64,000 nt of DNA from positions 248,001 through 312,000 of the forward strand of contig NZ_JACIDJ010000003.1 of assembly GCF_014196305.1 (NCBI RefSeq), written 5' to 3'. Below are positions 33,669-41,359 of this stretch, piece by piece (the first letter of the stretch is position 1; each line of letters opens with the position of its first letter). The stretch comes from Roseococcus suduntuyensis. Lineage in GTDB: Bacteria; Pseudomonadota; Alphaproteobacteria; Acetobacterales; Acetobacteraceae. Under the pieces are notes generated by a model. That model saw only the letters and a program-made list of their open reading frames with translations. It was not told the origin of the DNA and did not search any database. The position numbers and the translations under genes were made by a program.

Positions 33669-34795
33669 GCGCGCCCACGGTCCTGCTGACATTGGGGCGG
33701 CTGCCCAAGGGGCTGGACGTGGCGCGGTCCTTCGCGGCCGCGGGCTGCCGCGTGGTGGTGGCGGAACCGTTCTCGCGGCACCTGGTCGGCGCCTCGCGCG
33801 CAGTGGCGAAGTCGGTCGTGGTGCGTCCGCCCAGCGCGGGCAAGCGCGGCTATCTGGACGACCTGGCCCGCGTGGTGCGCGAGGAGGAGGTGGACTGGGT
33901 CATCCCCATCTCGGAGGAGACGATGCACGTCACCTTCCTGCGCGACCTGGTGCCTGGGAACGTCACCATCTTCACGCCGCCGCCCGAGGCGCTGCTGCCG
34001 CTCTATGACAAGCACGGCTTCACCCGGCTCTGCGCCGAATACGGCGTGCGCGCGCCGGAGACCTTCATGCTCGGCACGCCCGAGGCCACGGCGCTGGCGG
34101 CCGCGCACAAGGTGGTGGTGAAGCCCATCCATTCCTGCGCCGGACGCGGCGTGCGAATCCTGGAACCTGGCACCCCCCCGCCCGCCGACGACGTGCCCTG
34201 CGTGGTGCAGCGCTTCGTGGAGGGCCAGATCTTCTCCTCCTGCGCCATCGCGCGCGAGGGGCGGATCCTGGGCAACATCCTCTATCGCGGCGCGATGTTC
34301 GCGGGCTCCGTCGCCATCGTCTTCGAGCGCGTCGAAGACCCACGCCTCACCGACTGGATCACCCGCTTCGTCGCCGCCTCCGGCCACACCGGCTTCATCT
34401 CCTTCGACCTGATCCAGGATGCGGCGGGCGAGGTCTGGGGCATCGAGTGCAACCCGCGCACCACCTCGGGCATCCACTTCTTCGAGAATGCCAGCATCGC
34501 CCGCGCCGTGCTGGACGAGGCGCCCGCCACGCCGCGCGCGGAGCGGCGCTTGCAGCAATTCTACTCGGTGCTGACGGCGCTGTCGGGCGTGATGTTCCGG
34601 CGCGGCTATTTCGCGGTGCTGACGCAACTGCTCGGCACGCGCGATGTCACCTTCGACCGGCGTGACCCCGTGCCGGCGCTCACCATGATCTGGACCACCT
34701 GGCCCATCATCCGCCTCGCCATGGCGAAGAAGGTGCCCTTCGGCGAGGTGGCGACGCTGGATGTGGGCTGGTTCGAGGGGGAACGCGCCCCGTGA
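33665..34795 (+). CDS. ATP-grasp enzyme, carbamoyl-phosphate-synthase-L-like ligase
   Basis: 376 residues. An N-terminal Rossmann-like pre-ATP-grasp domain (LLTLGRLPKGLDVARSFAAAG) is followed by the ATP-grasp fold: VVVKPIHSCAGRGVRI binds ATP (about residue 140), and GFISFDLIQDAAG with WGIECNPRTTSGIHF carries the Mg-binding Glu and Asn (about residues 240-275). The last 90 residues contain an aromatic, hydrophobic segment (ALTMIWTTWPIIRLAM) that may touch the membrane. Such enzymes join a carboxylate to an amine or thiol through an acyl phosphate. Coupling to P450 suggests the P450 product or a partner acid is its substrate (inference). Confidence 0.83.
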   Translation: MSAPTVLLTLGRLPKGLDVARSFAAAGCRVVVAEPFSRHLVGASRAVAKSVVVRPPSAGKRGYLDDLARVVREEEVDWVIPISEETMHVTFLRDLVPGNVTIFTPPPEALLPLYDKHGFTRLCAEYGVRAPETFMLGTPEATALAAAHKVVVKPIHSCAGRGVRILEPGTPPPADDVPCVVQRFVEGQIFSSCAIAREGRILGNILYRGAMFAGSVAIVFERVEDPRLTDWITRFVAASGHTGFISFDLIQDAAGEVWGIECNPRTTSGIHFFENASIARAVLDEAPATPRAERRLQQFYSVLTALSGVMFRRGYFAVLTQLLGTRDVTFDRRDPVPALTMIWTTWPIIRLAMAKKVPFGEVATLDVGWFEGERAP

Positions 34796-35220
34796 GGCCG
34801 GCCCAGCCCGCGGACGCACCCGCCCTGACCGCGCTCTTCCTGGCCGCGCGCCGCGCCGCCATGCCCTGACTGCCGGAACTCCACACCGAGGCGCAGACGC
34901 TGCACTGGATGCAGGCGCTGGTGCTGCCGCGAAGCCGGGTGTGGGTGGCCGATGACGAGGCGGGCCTGCCCGCCGGCTTCGCCGCGCTGACGCCAGGGCG
35001 GCTCGATCATCTCTACGTCGCCCCCGGATCGCAGGGGCGCGGCCTCGGCGACGCGCTGTTGCGGGAGGTGAAGCTGGCCAGCCCGGATGGGCTGACGCTG
35101 CACGTCTTCCAGCGCAACGCGCCCGCGCGCCGTTTTTATGAGCGGCGAGGCTTCCGCCTCATCGCCCTGCGCGACGGCCAGGAGAATGAGGAGCGGGAGC
35201 CGGACGCGATCTACACCTAG
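34792..35220 (+). pseudogene. GNAT acetyltransferase gene interrupted by in-frame TGA
   Basis: A continuous GNAT reading frame runs from the GTG at 34792, which overlaps the ATP-grasp stop, to the TAG at 35220, but has a TGA at 34867-34869. The preceding codons read LFLAARRAAMP and the following ones LPELHTEAQTLHWM, where close GNAT proteins have a Trp (MPWLPELH), so TGG to TGA is the likely change. Downstream, LDHLYVAPGSQGRGLGDALL is the acetyl-CoA loop and FQRNAPARRFYERRGFR the C-terminal signature. A short product from ATG 34909 (103 aa) would lack the N-terminal part of the fold. It may be a recent nonsense mutation or a sequencing error. Confidence 0.8.
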
Positions 35221-35228
35221 CGGCCCGG

Positions 35229-36161
35229 CTAACCCAGCGTCCGCGGCACCTTCCACGGCAGCATCGCATACATGGCCGGGTTCTTGAACCGATCCAGTTC
35301 CAGGCTCTCATGCACCGCCGTCGTCTCCTGCCCCAGCAGCGTCGTGCGGATTTCCGAGCGCGAGTAGAAGGGCGTGTCCTCCAGCGTCCGCACCACCCGC
35401 GCCTGGCCGCTCTCGGAGCGCGTGGGCCTTCGGATGCGCCACAACGTGCGCGGCATGGTGGCCGGCGGCGGCACGGCGATGTCCACCACCGCGCCATCAT
35501 CCGTCGCCTTCAGCGCGAGCGACTGCTTCGAACCATCGCGCCGTTCGGCGTTGTAGAGAATGGCCGTCGCGTCCTGCATGGGCGCACGGCACCAGTCCCA
35601 CTCACGAAAGTCCTCTTCCAGCGGGGCGGCGCCGTGGTTGGTGTCGAAATAGGCGGGGCCGGACCAGCGCAAGCCGGGGCTGCTCAGTTCCACCTCCACG
35701 CGGGAGCGCGGCGCGATAGGCTGCCAGCGGTGCCGCCCATGCGTGTCCAGCGTGAATTCGCGGCTTCCCAGCGCGCGCGGCCGCACGCGCACCGTGCCCG
35801 TCAGCCGTGAGGGGATGGGCGCCGTCATCTCGTTGATGTGGATGGTCAGCGTCTCGCCATCCCAGTCGAGCCGCGAGGGGCCGATCTGCAAATAATCCGG
35901 CCCGCGCGACAGGGCGCCACGCCGGCGGTCCGTCATCGCCCAGCGGCGCGGGCTGCCATAGAGCGCCACGTTCAGGCAGCAGTGATTTTGCGGGTCGGCC
36001 GGGCCGCGCCGATGCGCCGCCGCATACCAGGGCGAGAACACCGTGCCGATGAAGGCGATGAGGGTGATGCCATGCGCCCCGTCATCGGACAGCGCGTCCA
36101 CATACCACCAGGCATAGCCGCGCTCGGGCACATGCCGGTCGAATTCCCAACCTCTCATCAT
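35229..36161 (-). CDS. crtC: Carotenoid 1,2-hydratase (hydroxyneurosporene synthase)
   Basis: 310 residues, CrtC lipocalin-like protein with Trp-rich strands: GYAWWYVDALSDDGAHGITLIAF near the N-terminus, FIGTVFSPWYAAA, CLNVALYG, and FREWDWCRAPM later. It adds water across the C1-C2 double bond of lycopene or neurosporene, the first step from acyclic carotenes toward spirilloxanthin. Its start overlaps the stop of the upstream crtD by 4 nt (36158-36161), the conserved crtD-crtC pairing. It converges on the broken GNAT gene with an 8-nt gap. Confidence 0.93.
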   Translation of the reverse strand: MMRGWEFDRHVPERGYAWWYVDALSDDGAHGITLIAFIGTVFSPWYAAAHRRGPADPQNHCCLNVALYGSPRRWAMTDRRRGALSRGPDYLQIGPSRLDWDGETLTIHINEMTAPIPSRLTGTVRVRPRALGSREFTLDTHGRHRWQPIAPRSRVEVELSSPGLRWSGPAYFDTNHGAAPLEEDFREWDWCRAPMQDATAILYNAERRDGSKQSLALKATDDGAVVDIAVPPPATMPRTLWRIRRPTRSESGQARVVRTLEDTPFYSRSEIRTTLLGQETTAVHESLELDRFKNPAMYAMLPWKVPRTLG

Positions 36162-37621
36162 CGCTCCTCAAGAATGGCCTCGGCGGCGAACCGCCCGGAA
36201 ATTGCCGCCATGGCGAGCCCCGCGCCAGGGTGGGTGCCCCCGCCCGCCAGGAACAGCCCGGGCAGGCGCGTGGCCGCGCGCGGGCGTTCGAAGGCGGCGT
36301 TCCACCCCTGCATCGCGGCCCCGTAGAGGGCGCCGCCCGTGCCGGGAAACAGCGCCTCGTAGCCCGCGGGGGTGGTCGCGTGGGTCTGCGTGATCTCCAG
36401 CGCGAAACCGGCCGCGGCGAGCTGCGCGAGGCGTGATTTCGTCAGCGCCGCCAGGTCCGGCACCGCGGAGGCGCCGCGCGCGGGGGCGGTGAGGTTGAGC
36501 TGGAAGCCCTCCTCGCCGTCTGGCACCGCGCCGTCATCGCCACGGTCCAGCGCGGTCAGGTGCAGGGTGGAGGCGGCGGGCAAGCGGGCGCGGAAATCCA
36601 GCGCGGCATATTCGCCGCCCGGCGCGGGAAAGACCACATTGGTGGGCAGCGCCGGGCGGCCCGTGATGCGCCCGCGCAAAAGCCAGGTGACGGCCGAGAA
36701 GGAACGCTGTCGCGGCGGGATGGCGTCCACCGCGCCCGCGGCCGCCGCGCCGAAAAGGCTCGCGCCGAGGGCCGCCACATCGGCGTTGATCACCACCGCA
36801 TCGGCCGCGACCTCCTCGCCATCCGCGAGGCGCAGGCCGGAGGCGCGGCCGCCGGCCACCAGCACCTCCGCCACGGGCGCGTCGCAGCGCAGCCGCACGC
36901 CCATGTCCTCCGCCACGCGCGCCAGCGCCGCCGCCATCCGATGCACGCCGCCGGCGACGCGCCAAACGCCCTCCTGCTCCACCGCCGCCACCATCATCAG
37001 CGTGGCCGGCGCGCGCAGCGGCGAGGCGCCGACATAGGTCGCGTAGCCGCCGAACAACTGCCGCAGCCGCGCGTCGCGGAAATGCTTGCCCAGCGCGTCG
37101 TCCAGCCGGGCGAAGGGCGAAAGGCCGAGCAGCCGCCCCATGCCGAGTTCCGCCGCCAGCCCCAGGGCGGTCGGGCGGGCGCGCTGCAGGAAGGCCGCGT
37201 CCAGCGCCGCGCGCGCATCGCGGGCGCGGGCCATGAAGTCGCGATAGCCGCGCGCCTCGGCGGCCCCCGCGAAGGCGCCGATGGCGTCGGCGTTGCGGGC
37301 CTCGTCGCGGTGCAGGTCGAGCGTGCTGCCATCGGGCCAGACATGGCGGCCGAGCGACTGTGCCTCGGCCAGGTCCAGATGCGCGTCGAGCGACGTGCCG
37401 CCCATGGCGAAGAGCGCCTCGAACACCGGGCGCAGCGTGAGCTGGGTGGGCCCGGCATCCATCGCGACACCGCCCAGTTCCACCGCGCGCAGCTTGCCGC
37501 CCGGCACCGCCGCTCGCTCAAAGACCGAAACGGCACAGCCACGCGCGGCGAGATGGATGGCCGCCGCCAGCCCCCCCACCCCGGCCCCCACGATGGCCAC
37601 GCGCCTGTCCCGCCCCGTCAT
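36158..37621 (-). CDS. crtD: Methoxyneurosporene / hydroxycarotenoid 3,4-desaturase
   Basis: 487 residues from ATG 37621 (MTGRDRRVAIVGAGVGGL). The FAD motif GAGVGGLAAAIHLAARG, VAMDAGPTQLTLR, GGYATYVGASPLRAPATLMM, EQEGVWRVAGGVHRM and the terminal LPGLFLAGGGTHPGAGLAMA define CrtD. Its pairing with crtC and divergence from crtF behind a PpsR box make it the canonical crtD; the copy at 29937-31430 shares the same motifs. Frame continues upstream of the chosen start, but through the operator region. It makes the C3-C4 double bond in the pathway to spirilloxanthin. Confidence 0.9.
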   Translation of the reverse strand: MTGRDRRVAIVGAGVGGLAAAIHLAARGCAVSVFERAAVPGGKLRAVELGGVAMDAGPTQLTLRPVFEALFAMGGTSLDAHLDLAEAQSLGRHVWPDGSTLDLHRDEARNADAIGAFAGAAEARGYRDFMARARDARAALDAAFLQRARPTALGLAAELGMGRLLGLSPFARLDDALGKHFRDARLRQLFGGYATYVGASPLRAPATLMMVAAVEQEGVWRVAGGVHRMAAALARVAEDMGVRLRCDAPVAEVLVAGGRASGLRLADGEEVAADAVVINADVAALGASLFGAAAAGAVDAIPPRQRSFSAVTWLLRGRITGRPALPTNVVFPAPGGEYAALDFRARLPAASTLHLTALDRGDDGAVPDGEEGFQLNLTAPARGASAVPDLAALTKSRLAQLAAAGFALEITQTHATTPAGYEALFPGTGGALYGAAMQGWNAAFERPRAATRLPGLFLAGGGTHPGAGLAMAAISGRFAAEAILEER

Positions 37622-37650
37622 GCCCCGAGTGACCCCTTCCCGGCCCTGAT

Positions 37651-37668
37651 TGTCAATCCATCCTGACA
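37651..37668. promoter_or_regulatory. PpsR/CrtJ box between crtD and crtF
   Basis: TGTCAATCCATCCTGACA fits TGT-N12-ACA exactly with TGTCA/TGACA arms. It lies 30 nt from the crtD start and 63 nt from the crtF start in the divergent gap, so one operator may control both crtDC and crtF. A further TGACA occurs 9 nt downstream (37676-37680) but with the wrong spacing for a second box. Confidence 0.8.
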
Positions 37669-37731
37669 ATGCTGGTGACAAGGCAATGCACTGAGCTATC
37701 CTCCCGGCATGAAGACCGCAGGAATTTTCGC

Positions 37732-38874
37732 ATGAGCGACCAGGTGGCCGAAGCCCCGCTTGCCCTTTCGCTGCGGGACCGCTTCCTCGCCTTCCGGGAC
37801 CGCATGGTGTCGAGCCCGCGCTTCCGGGCCTGGGCCGCGCGCTTCCCGCTGACGCGGCCATTGGCCCGCCGGCGCGCGCGGGCGCTGTTCGACCTGAATG
37901 CGGGCTTCGTCTATTCGCAGATCCTCACCGCCTGCGTGCGGCTGCGCGTGTTCGACGCGCTGCGTGAGGGGCCGCGTTCCATCGCATATCTCGCCGTGAA
38001 GCTCTCCCTCTCCACCGAGGCCACGCTCAGGCTGATGGAAGCCGCCGCCGCGTTGGACCTTGTCGAGGCGCGCGGCGGCGGTCGCTATGGCCTGGGCTCG
38101 CTGGGTGCCGCGCTGGTGGACAATGCCGGCGTGGTCGCGATGGTCGAGCACCACGCCATGCTCTACGCCGACCTGGCCGACCCCGTGGCGCTGCTGCGCA
38201 GCCCGCGCGGGGGCACGAAGCTCGCGGCCTATTGGGCCTATGCGGGCAATGACGGCGCGGCCTCGCTCGACCTCGGAGCGGTGGGCGAATACAGCGCCTT
38301 GATGGCGGCCTCCCAGCCCATGATCGCGGCCGAGATCCTGGGCGCCTATCCGCTGGCGCGCCACCGCTGCCTGATGGATGTCGGCGGCGGCGAGGGCGCC
38401 TTCCTCAGCGCCGCGGGCCACAGTGCGCCGAAGCTCAGCCTGATGCTGTTCGACCTGCCGGCCGTCGCCGAACGCGCGCGCGCGCGGCTGGCCGCCGAGG
38501 GCCTCGCCGACCGCGCCACCACCCATGGCGGCAGCTTCCACACCGACGCGCTGCCGGAGGGGGCCGACGTCATCTCGCTCGTGCGCGTCGTCCACGACCA
38601 TGACGATGACGCGGCGGCCGGCATCCTCGCCCGCGCGCATGCCGCGCTGCCGCAAGGCGGCACCCTGCTGCTGGCCGAGCCCATGTCCGGCACGCCCGGC
38701 GCCGAGCCCATCGGCGAGGCCTATTTCGGCTTTTATCTCCTGGCCATGGGGCGGGGACGGCCGCGCCGGATGGAAGAACTCCAGCACATGCTGGCGACGG
38801 CCGGGTTCAGCACCAGCCGCCCCGTCCGCACCCGCACGCCCATGCTGACCAGCCTGCTGGTGGCGACGAAATAG
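37732..38874 (+). CDS. crtF: Hydroxyneurosporene O-methyltransferase
   Basis: 380 residues. An N-terminal winged-helix dimerisation domain (SQILTACVRLRVFDALREG, STEATLRLMEAAAALDLVE) precedes a class I methyltransferase with the SAM loop LMDVGGGEGAFL (near residue 217) and MLFDLPAVAERA. CrtF methylates the C1 hydroxyl made by CrtC. The ATG at 37732 follows a PpsR box and a weak ribosome binding site; an upstream in-frame start would begin next to the operator. With crtE, crtI, crtC and crtD this completes the spirilloxanthin-type steps except phytoene synthase. Confidence 0.91.
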   Translation: MSDQVAEAPLALSLRDRFLAFRDRMVSSPRFRAWAARFPLTRPLARRRARALFDLNAGFVYSQILTACVRLRVFDALREGPRSIAYLAVKLSLSTEATLRLMEAAAALDLVEARGGGRYGLGSLGAALVDNAGVVAMVEHHAMLYADLADPVALLRSPRGGTKLAAYWAYAGNDGAASLDLGAVGEYSALMAASQPMIAAEILGAYPLARHRCLMDVGGGEGAFLSAAGHSAPKLSLMLFDLPAVAERARARLAAEGLADRATTHGGSFHTDALPEGADVISLVRVVHDHDDDAAAGILARAHAALPQGGTLLLAEPMSGTPGAEPIGEAYFGFYLLAMGRGRPRRMEELQHMLATAGFSTSRPVRTRTPMLTSLLVATK

Positions 38875-38933
38875 CACCTGGCATTGTCGGCGCTGCGCGT
38901 CGCGCCTAGCCTTCCCGCCAGGAGGAACCGCCC

Positions 38934-40430
38934 ATGTCCGACCGCCTCGAATTCGGCTGGTACCTGCCCACCTCGGGCGACACGGTCTGCTATGGCGACC
39001 GCGGCAGCGACATCCCGCCCTCGGCGGACATGTTCGACCGCGTGGTGATGGCGGCCGAGGCGGCGGGCTTCGAATACTTCCTGGTCCCCGTCGCCGCCCC
39101 CTGCTGGGAGGCCTTCACCGCCAGCGCCATGGCGGTGGCCAAGACCAGAACCATCAAGGCGCTGGTCGCCGCGCGCCCCGGCTACATCACGCCGCTGCAA
39201 TTCGCGAAGATGATCGCGACCTTCGACCAGCTCTCGGGCGGGCGCATCGCCGTCAACCTCATCGCCGGGCAGAGCGAGGCGGAGAACCGCGCCGAAGGCG
39301 TGAACCTCACCAAGGAAGACCGCTACGCGATGATGGAGGAGGATGTCTCCATCATGAAGGCACTGTGGAGCAGCCCCGGCCCCGTCACCTTCAAGGGCCG
39401 CTTCCGCACCCTGGAAGGCGCGCGCATCGCGCCGCAGACGCTGCAACAACCCAGCCCGCGCTTCTATCTCGGCGGCGGGTCCATGGAGGCCTGGGAGGTC
39501 TCGGCCAAGCACGCCGATGTCCACCTCTTCTGGGGCGACACGCCCGCCACCATCGCGCAGAACATCGCCACCCTGCGCGACATGGCCGAACGCCACGGCC
39601 GCCGCGAGGCGCTCGGCTTCGGCATGCGCCTGCAGATCTGCTGCCGCGACACCGAAGAGGAAGCCTGGTCCGCCGCGCACGAACTCGTCCGCGGCGTGAC
39701 CGAGGAACAGACCCGCAAGATCCAGGCGAACATCGCAGGCTCCGCCGCCAACCAGCGCGTGCAACAACTCGCCCGCGAACATGGCGACCTCATCGCCCCT
39801 CACCTCTGGTCCGGCCTCACCCGCGCGCGCCAAGGGGCCGGCATCATGGTCGTGGGCAACCCGCAGCAATGCGCGTCCACCCTGCAGGACTTCATCGAGG
39901 CCGGCTGCACCTCCTTCTGCCTCTCCGGCTACCTGCACGACGAGGAAGCGACCCGCTTCGCCCGCCTGGTCCGCCCCCTGCTCGCCCAGCGCAACCACGG
40001 CCGGATGCTGGCGGCGCAGGCGGGAGCGCGGGCACTGGGGCGCGCTGGCAGGGGCTGCCGCCCCCGCCATACCACCCCCGCCAGGGGCCATAGGCCCCTG
40101 ACCCCATGTGTGATGGCCATTTGCAGGGAGGGGCGTCACGGGCGCGCCCGTGGTCACAGGCATGCCATGCCCCTCCCTGCAAATGGCCATGAGACGGGTT
40201 CCGAGGGCCACGGCCCTCGGCGGGAGGGGTCTGGGGAGGGCGGCGCCCTCCCCAACGGCACCCCGCGCCCCCTCCCCGTCTCCGCCCGCCGGCGTGCGGC
40301 CGTGGTCACATCTGGATGTTCAGGGCCTGGACCAGCGGGCGCACGGCGGCGATCTGGTTGTGGACGGAGGCGCCGAATTCGGCGGCGCTGTTGCCGCCCG
40401 GTTCGGCGCCCAGTTCCAGGATGCGGCTAG
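38934..40430 (+). CDS. LLM class flavin-dependent oxidoreductase (SsuD-like) with unusual C-terminal extension
   Basis: 498 residues from ATG 38934 (GGAGGA upstream). Residues 1 to about 365 match alkanesulfonate monooxygenase-type luciferase-like enzymes: EFGWYLPTSGD, TIKALVAARPGYI, LSGGRIAVNLIAGQSEAENRAEG, KEDRYAMMEEDVSIMKALW, FYLGGGSMEAWEVSAKHAD, ending LVRPLLAQ. It would use reduced flavin to attack a sulfonate or related compound. The last 130 residues are Arg/Pro/Gly-rich translation of an intergenic hairpin array and of antisense tctC DNA; the normal protein is about 370-380 residues. No ssuE or transporter is adjacent. Confidence 0.8.
   Translation: MSDRLEFGWYLPTSGDTVCYGDRGSDIPPSADMFDRVVMAAEAAGFEYFLVPVAAPCWEAFTASAMAVAKTRTIKALVAARPGYITPLQFAKMIATFDQLSGGRIAVNLIAGQSEAENRAEGVNLTKEDRYAMMEEDVSIMKALWSSPGPVTFKGRFRTLEGARIAPQTLQQPSPRFYLGGGSMEAWEVSAKHADVHLFWGDTPATIAQNIATLRDMAERHGRREALGFGMRLQICCRDTEEEAWSAAHELVRGVTEEQTRKIQANIAGSAANQRVQQLAREHGDLIAPHLWSGLTRARQGAGIMVVGNPQQCASTLQDFIEAGCTSFCLSGYLHDEEATRFARLVRPLLAQRNHGRMLAAQAGARALGRAGRGCRPRHTTPARGHRPLTPCVMAICREGRHGRARGHRHAMPLPANGHETGSEGHGPRREGSGEGGALPNGTPRPLPVSARRRAAVVTSGCSGPGPAGARRRSGCGRRRRIRRRCCRPVRRPVPGCG
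40082..40253. repeat. Array of four strong inverted repeats read through by the LLM gene
   Basis: Successive hairpins are: 40082-40100 (CAGGGGCC-ATA-GGCCCCTG); 40113-40134 with 40169-40190, a perfect 22-bp inverted repeat whose loop holds its own 16-nt palindrome at 40137-40152; 40201-40220 (9-bp stem, AC loop); and 40233-40253 (9-bp stem, GGC loop). The block looks like a mosaic intergenic repeat (BIME-like) between convergent genes and could also stop transcription from both sides. No transposase or target duplication is visible. Confidence 0.7.
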
Positions 40431-41280
40431 CCACGCTTTCGTGGCGCGCGGCGGCGGCGAGCTCGCGGTGCAGGCGTTCCAGCACGGGGGCCGGCGTGCG
40501 GGCGGGCGCGAAGAAGCCGTTCCAGCCGAGCAATTCGGCGTTTGGGAAGCCCTGTTCCCGGACGGTCCGCACCTCGGGCAGCACGCGCGGACGGCGGTCG
40601 GCCAGGGTGGCGATGGGGCGCAGCGCGCCGCCGCGGATGTGCTGCAGCGAGGAGGAGAGCTGGTCGCCGCCGAACACGACACGGCCGGCCAGCAGGTCCT
40701 GCACCAGGGGTGCCGCGCCGCGGAAGGGGATGTGTTCCATCTGGAACTGCCCGTCGCGCTTCAGCACCTCGCTGATCATGTGCATGGTGCTGCCGGGGCC
40801 GGTGGAGCCGTAGAAGGGCGGGGGGTTCTGGGTCTTCGCCCAGGCGACGAATTCCGTCAGGTCGCGCGCGGGCACCTGCGCGTTGGCGAGCAGGATCATG
40901 GGCACCGCGGCGCCAAGGGTGATGGGCGCGAAATCCGTCTCGATGCGGTGCGGCGCGCGGCCGGCGATCTCCAGCGCGGCGGTGGTGGTCGAGAAGGTCA
41001 GGTTGTGGAACAGCAGCACCTGGCCATCGGGCGGCGCCTTGGCGACATAGTCGGCGCCGATGGAGCCGCCGCCGCCGCCCCGGTTCTCGACCACGGCGGG
41101 GCCCAGCGTGTCACCCAGGCGCTGGGCGAAGATGCGCGCCAGGATGTCGGTGGTGCCGCCCGCCGGGAAGGGCACGACGATGCGGATGGGGCCGCTCGGC
41201 GTCCAGGACTGGGCGCGCAGGATGGCGGGGGCGGCGGGCAGCCCGGCGACTGCGAGGCCGAGCGTGCGGCGGTTGAGCAT
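40306..41280 (-). CDS. Tripartite tricarboxylate transporter substrate-binding protein (Bug/TctC family)
   Basis: 324 residues. An N-terminal export signal (MLNRRTLGLAVAGLPAAPAILRAQ, with RR, possibly Tat-type) is followed by the Bug-family fold: IRIVVPFPAGGTTDILARI, VVENRGGGGGSIGADYVAKAPPDGQ, and FRGAAPLVQDLLAGRV. It would bind a carboxylate ligand in the periplasm. No TctA or TctB membrane genes are adjacent, so it is an orphan binding protein, common in this class. The LLM frame on the other strand runs 125 nt into its 3' end. Confidence 0.88.
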   Translation of the reverse strand: MLNRRTLGLAVAGLPAAPAILRAQSWTPSGPIRIVVPFPAGGTTDILARIFAQRLGDTLGPAVVENRGGGGGSIGADYVAKAPPDGQVLLFHNLTFSTTTAALEIAGRAPHRIETDFAPITLGAAVPMILLANAQVPARDLTEFVAWAKTQNPPPFYGSTGPGSTMHMISEVLKRDGQFQMEHIPFRGAAPLVQDLLAGRVVFGGDQLSSSLQHIRGGALRPIATLADRRPRVLPEVRTVREQGFPNAELLGWNGFFAPARTPAPVLERLHRELAAAARHESVASRILELGAEPGGNSAAEFGASVHNQIAAVRPLVQALNIQM

Positions 41281-41359
41281 GGGTCCGTTCCTTCCAGCGG
41301 CGCCGGCTCGTTGCTGTCCGGCGCATGGAAGTAAGGGTGGGCGCGTCGCCGCGCGCCCG

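Noticed and set aside
34867-34869. TGA as a selenocysteine codon
   Set aside because: GNAT proteins have no use for Sec here, relatives have Trp, and no SECIS-like hairpin directly follows.
40113-40190. 22-bp inverted repeats as ends of an insertion sequence
   Set aside because: Only 34 nt separate the arms and no transposase or target duplication is visible.
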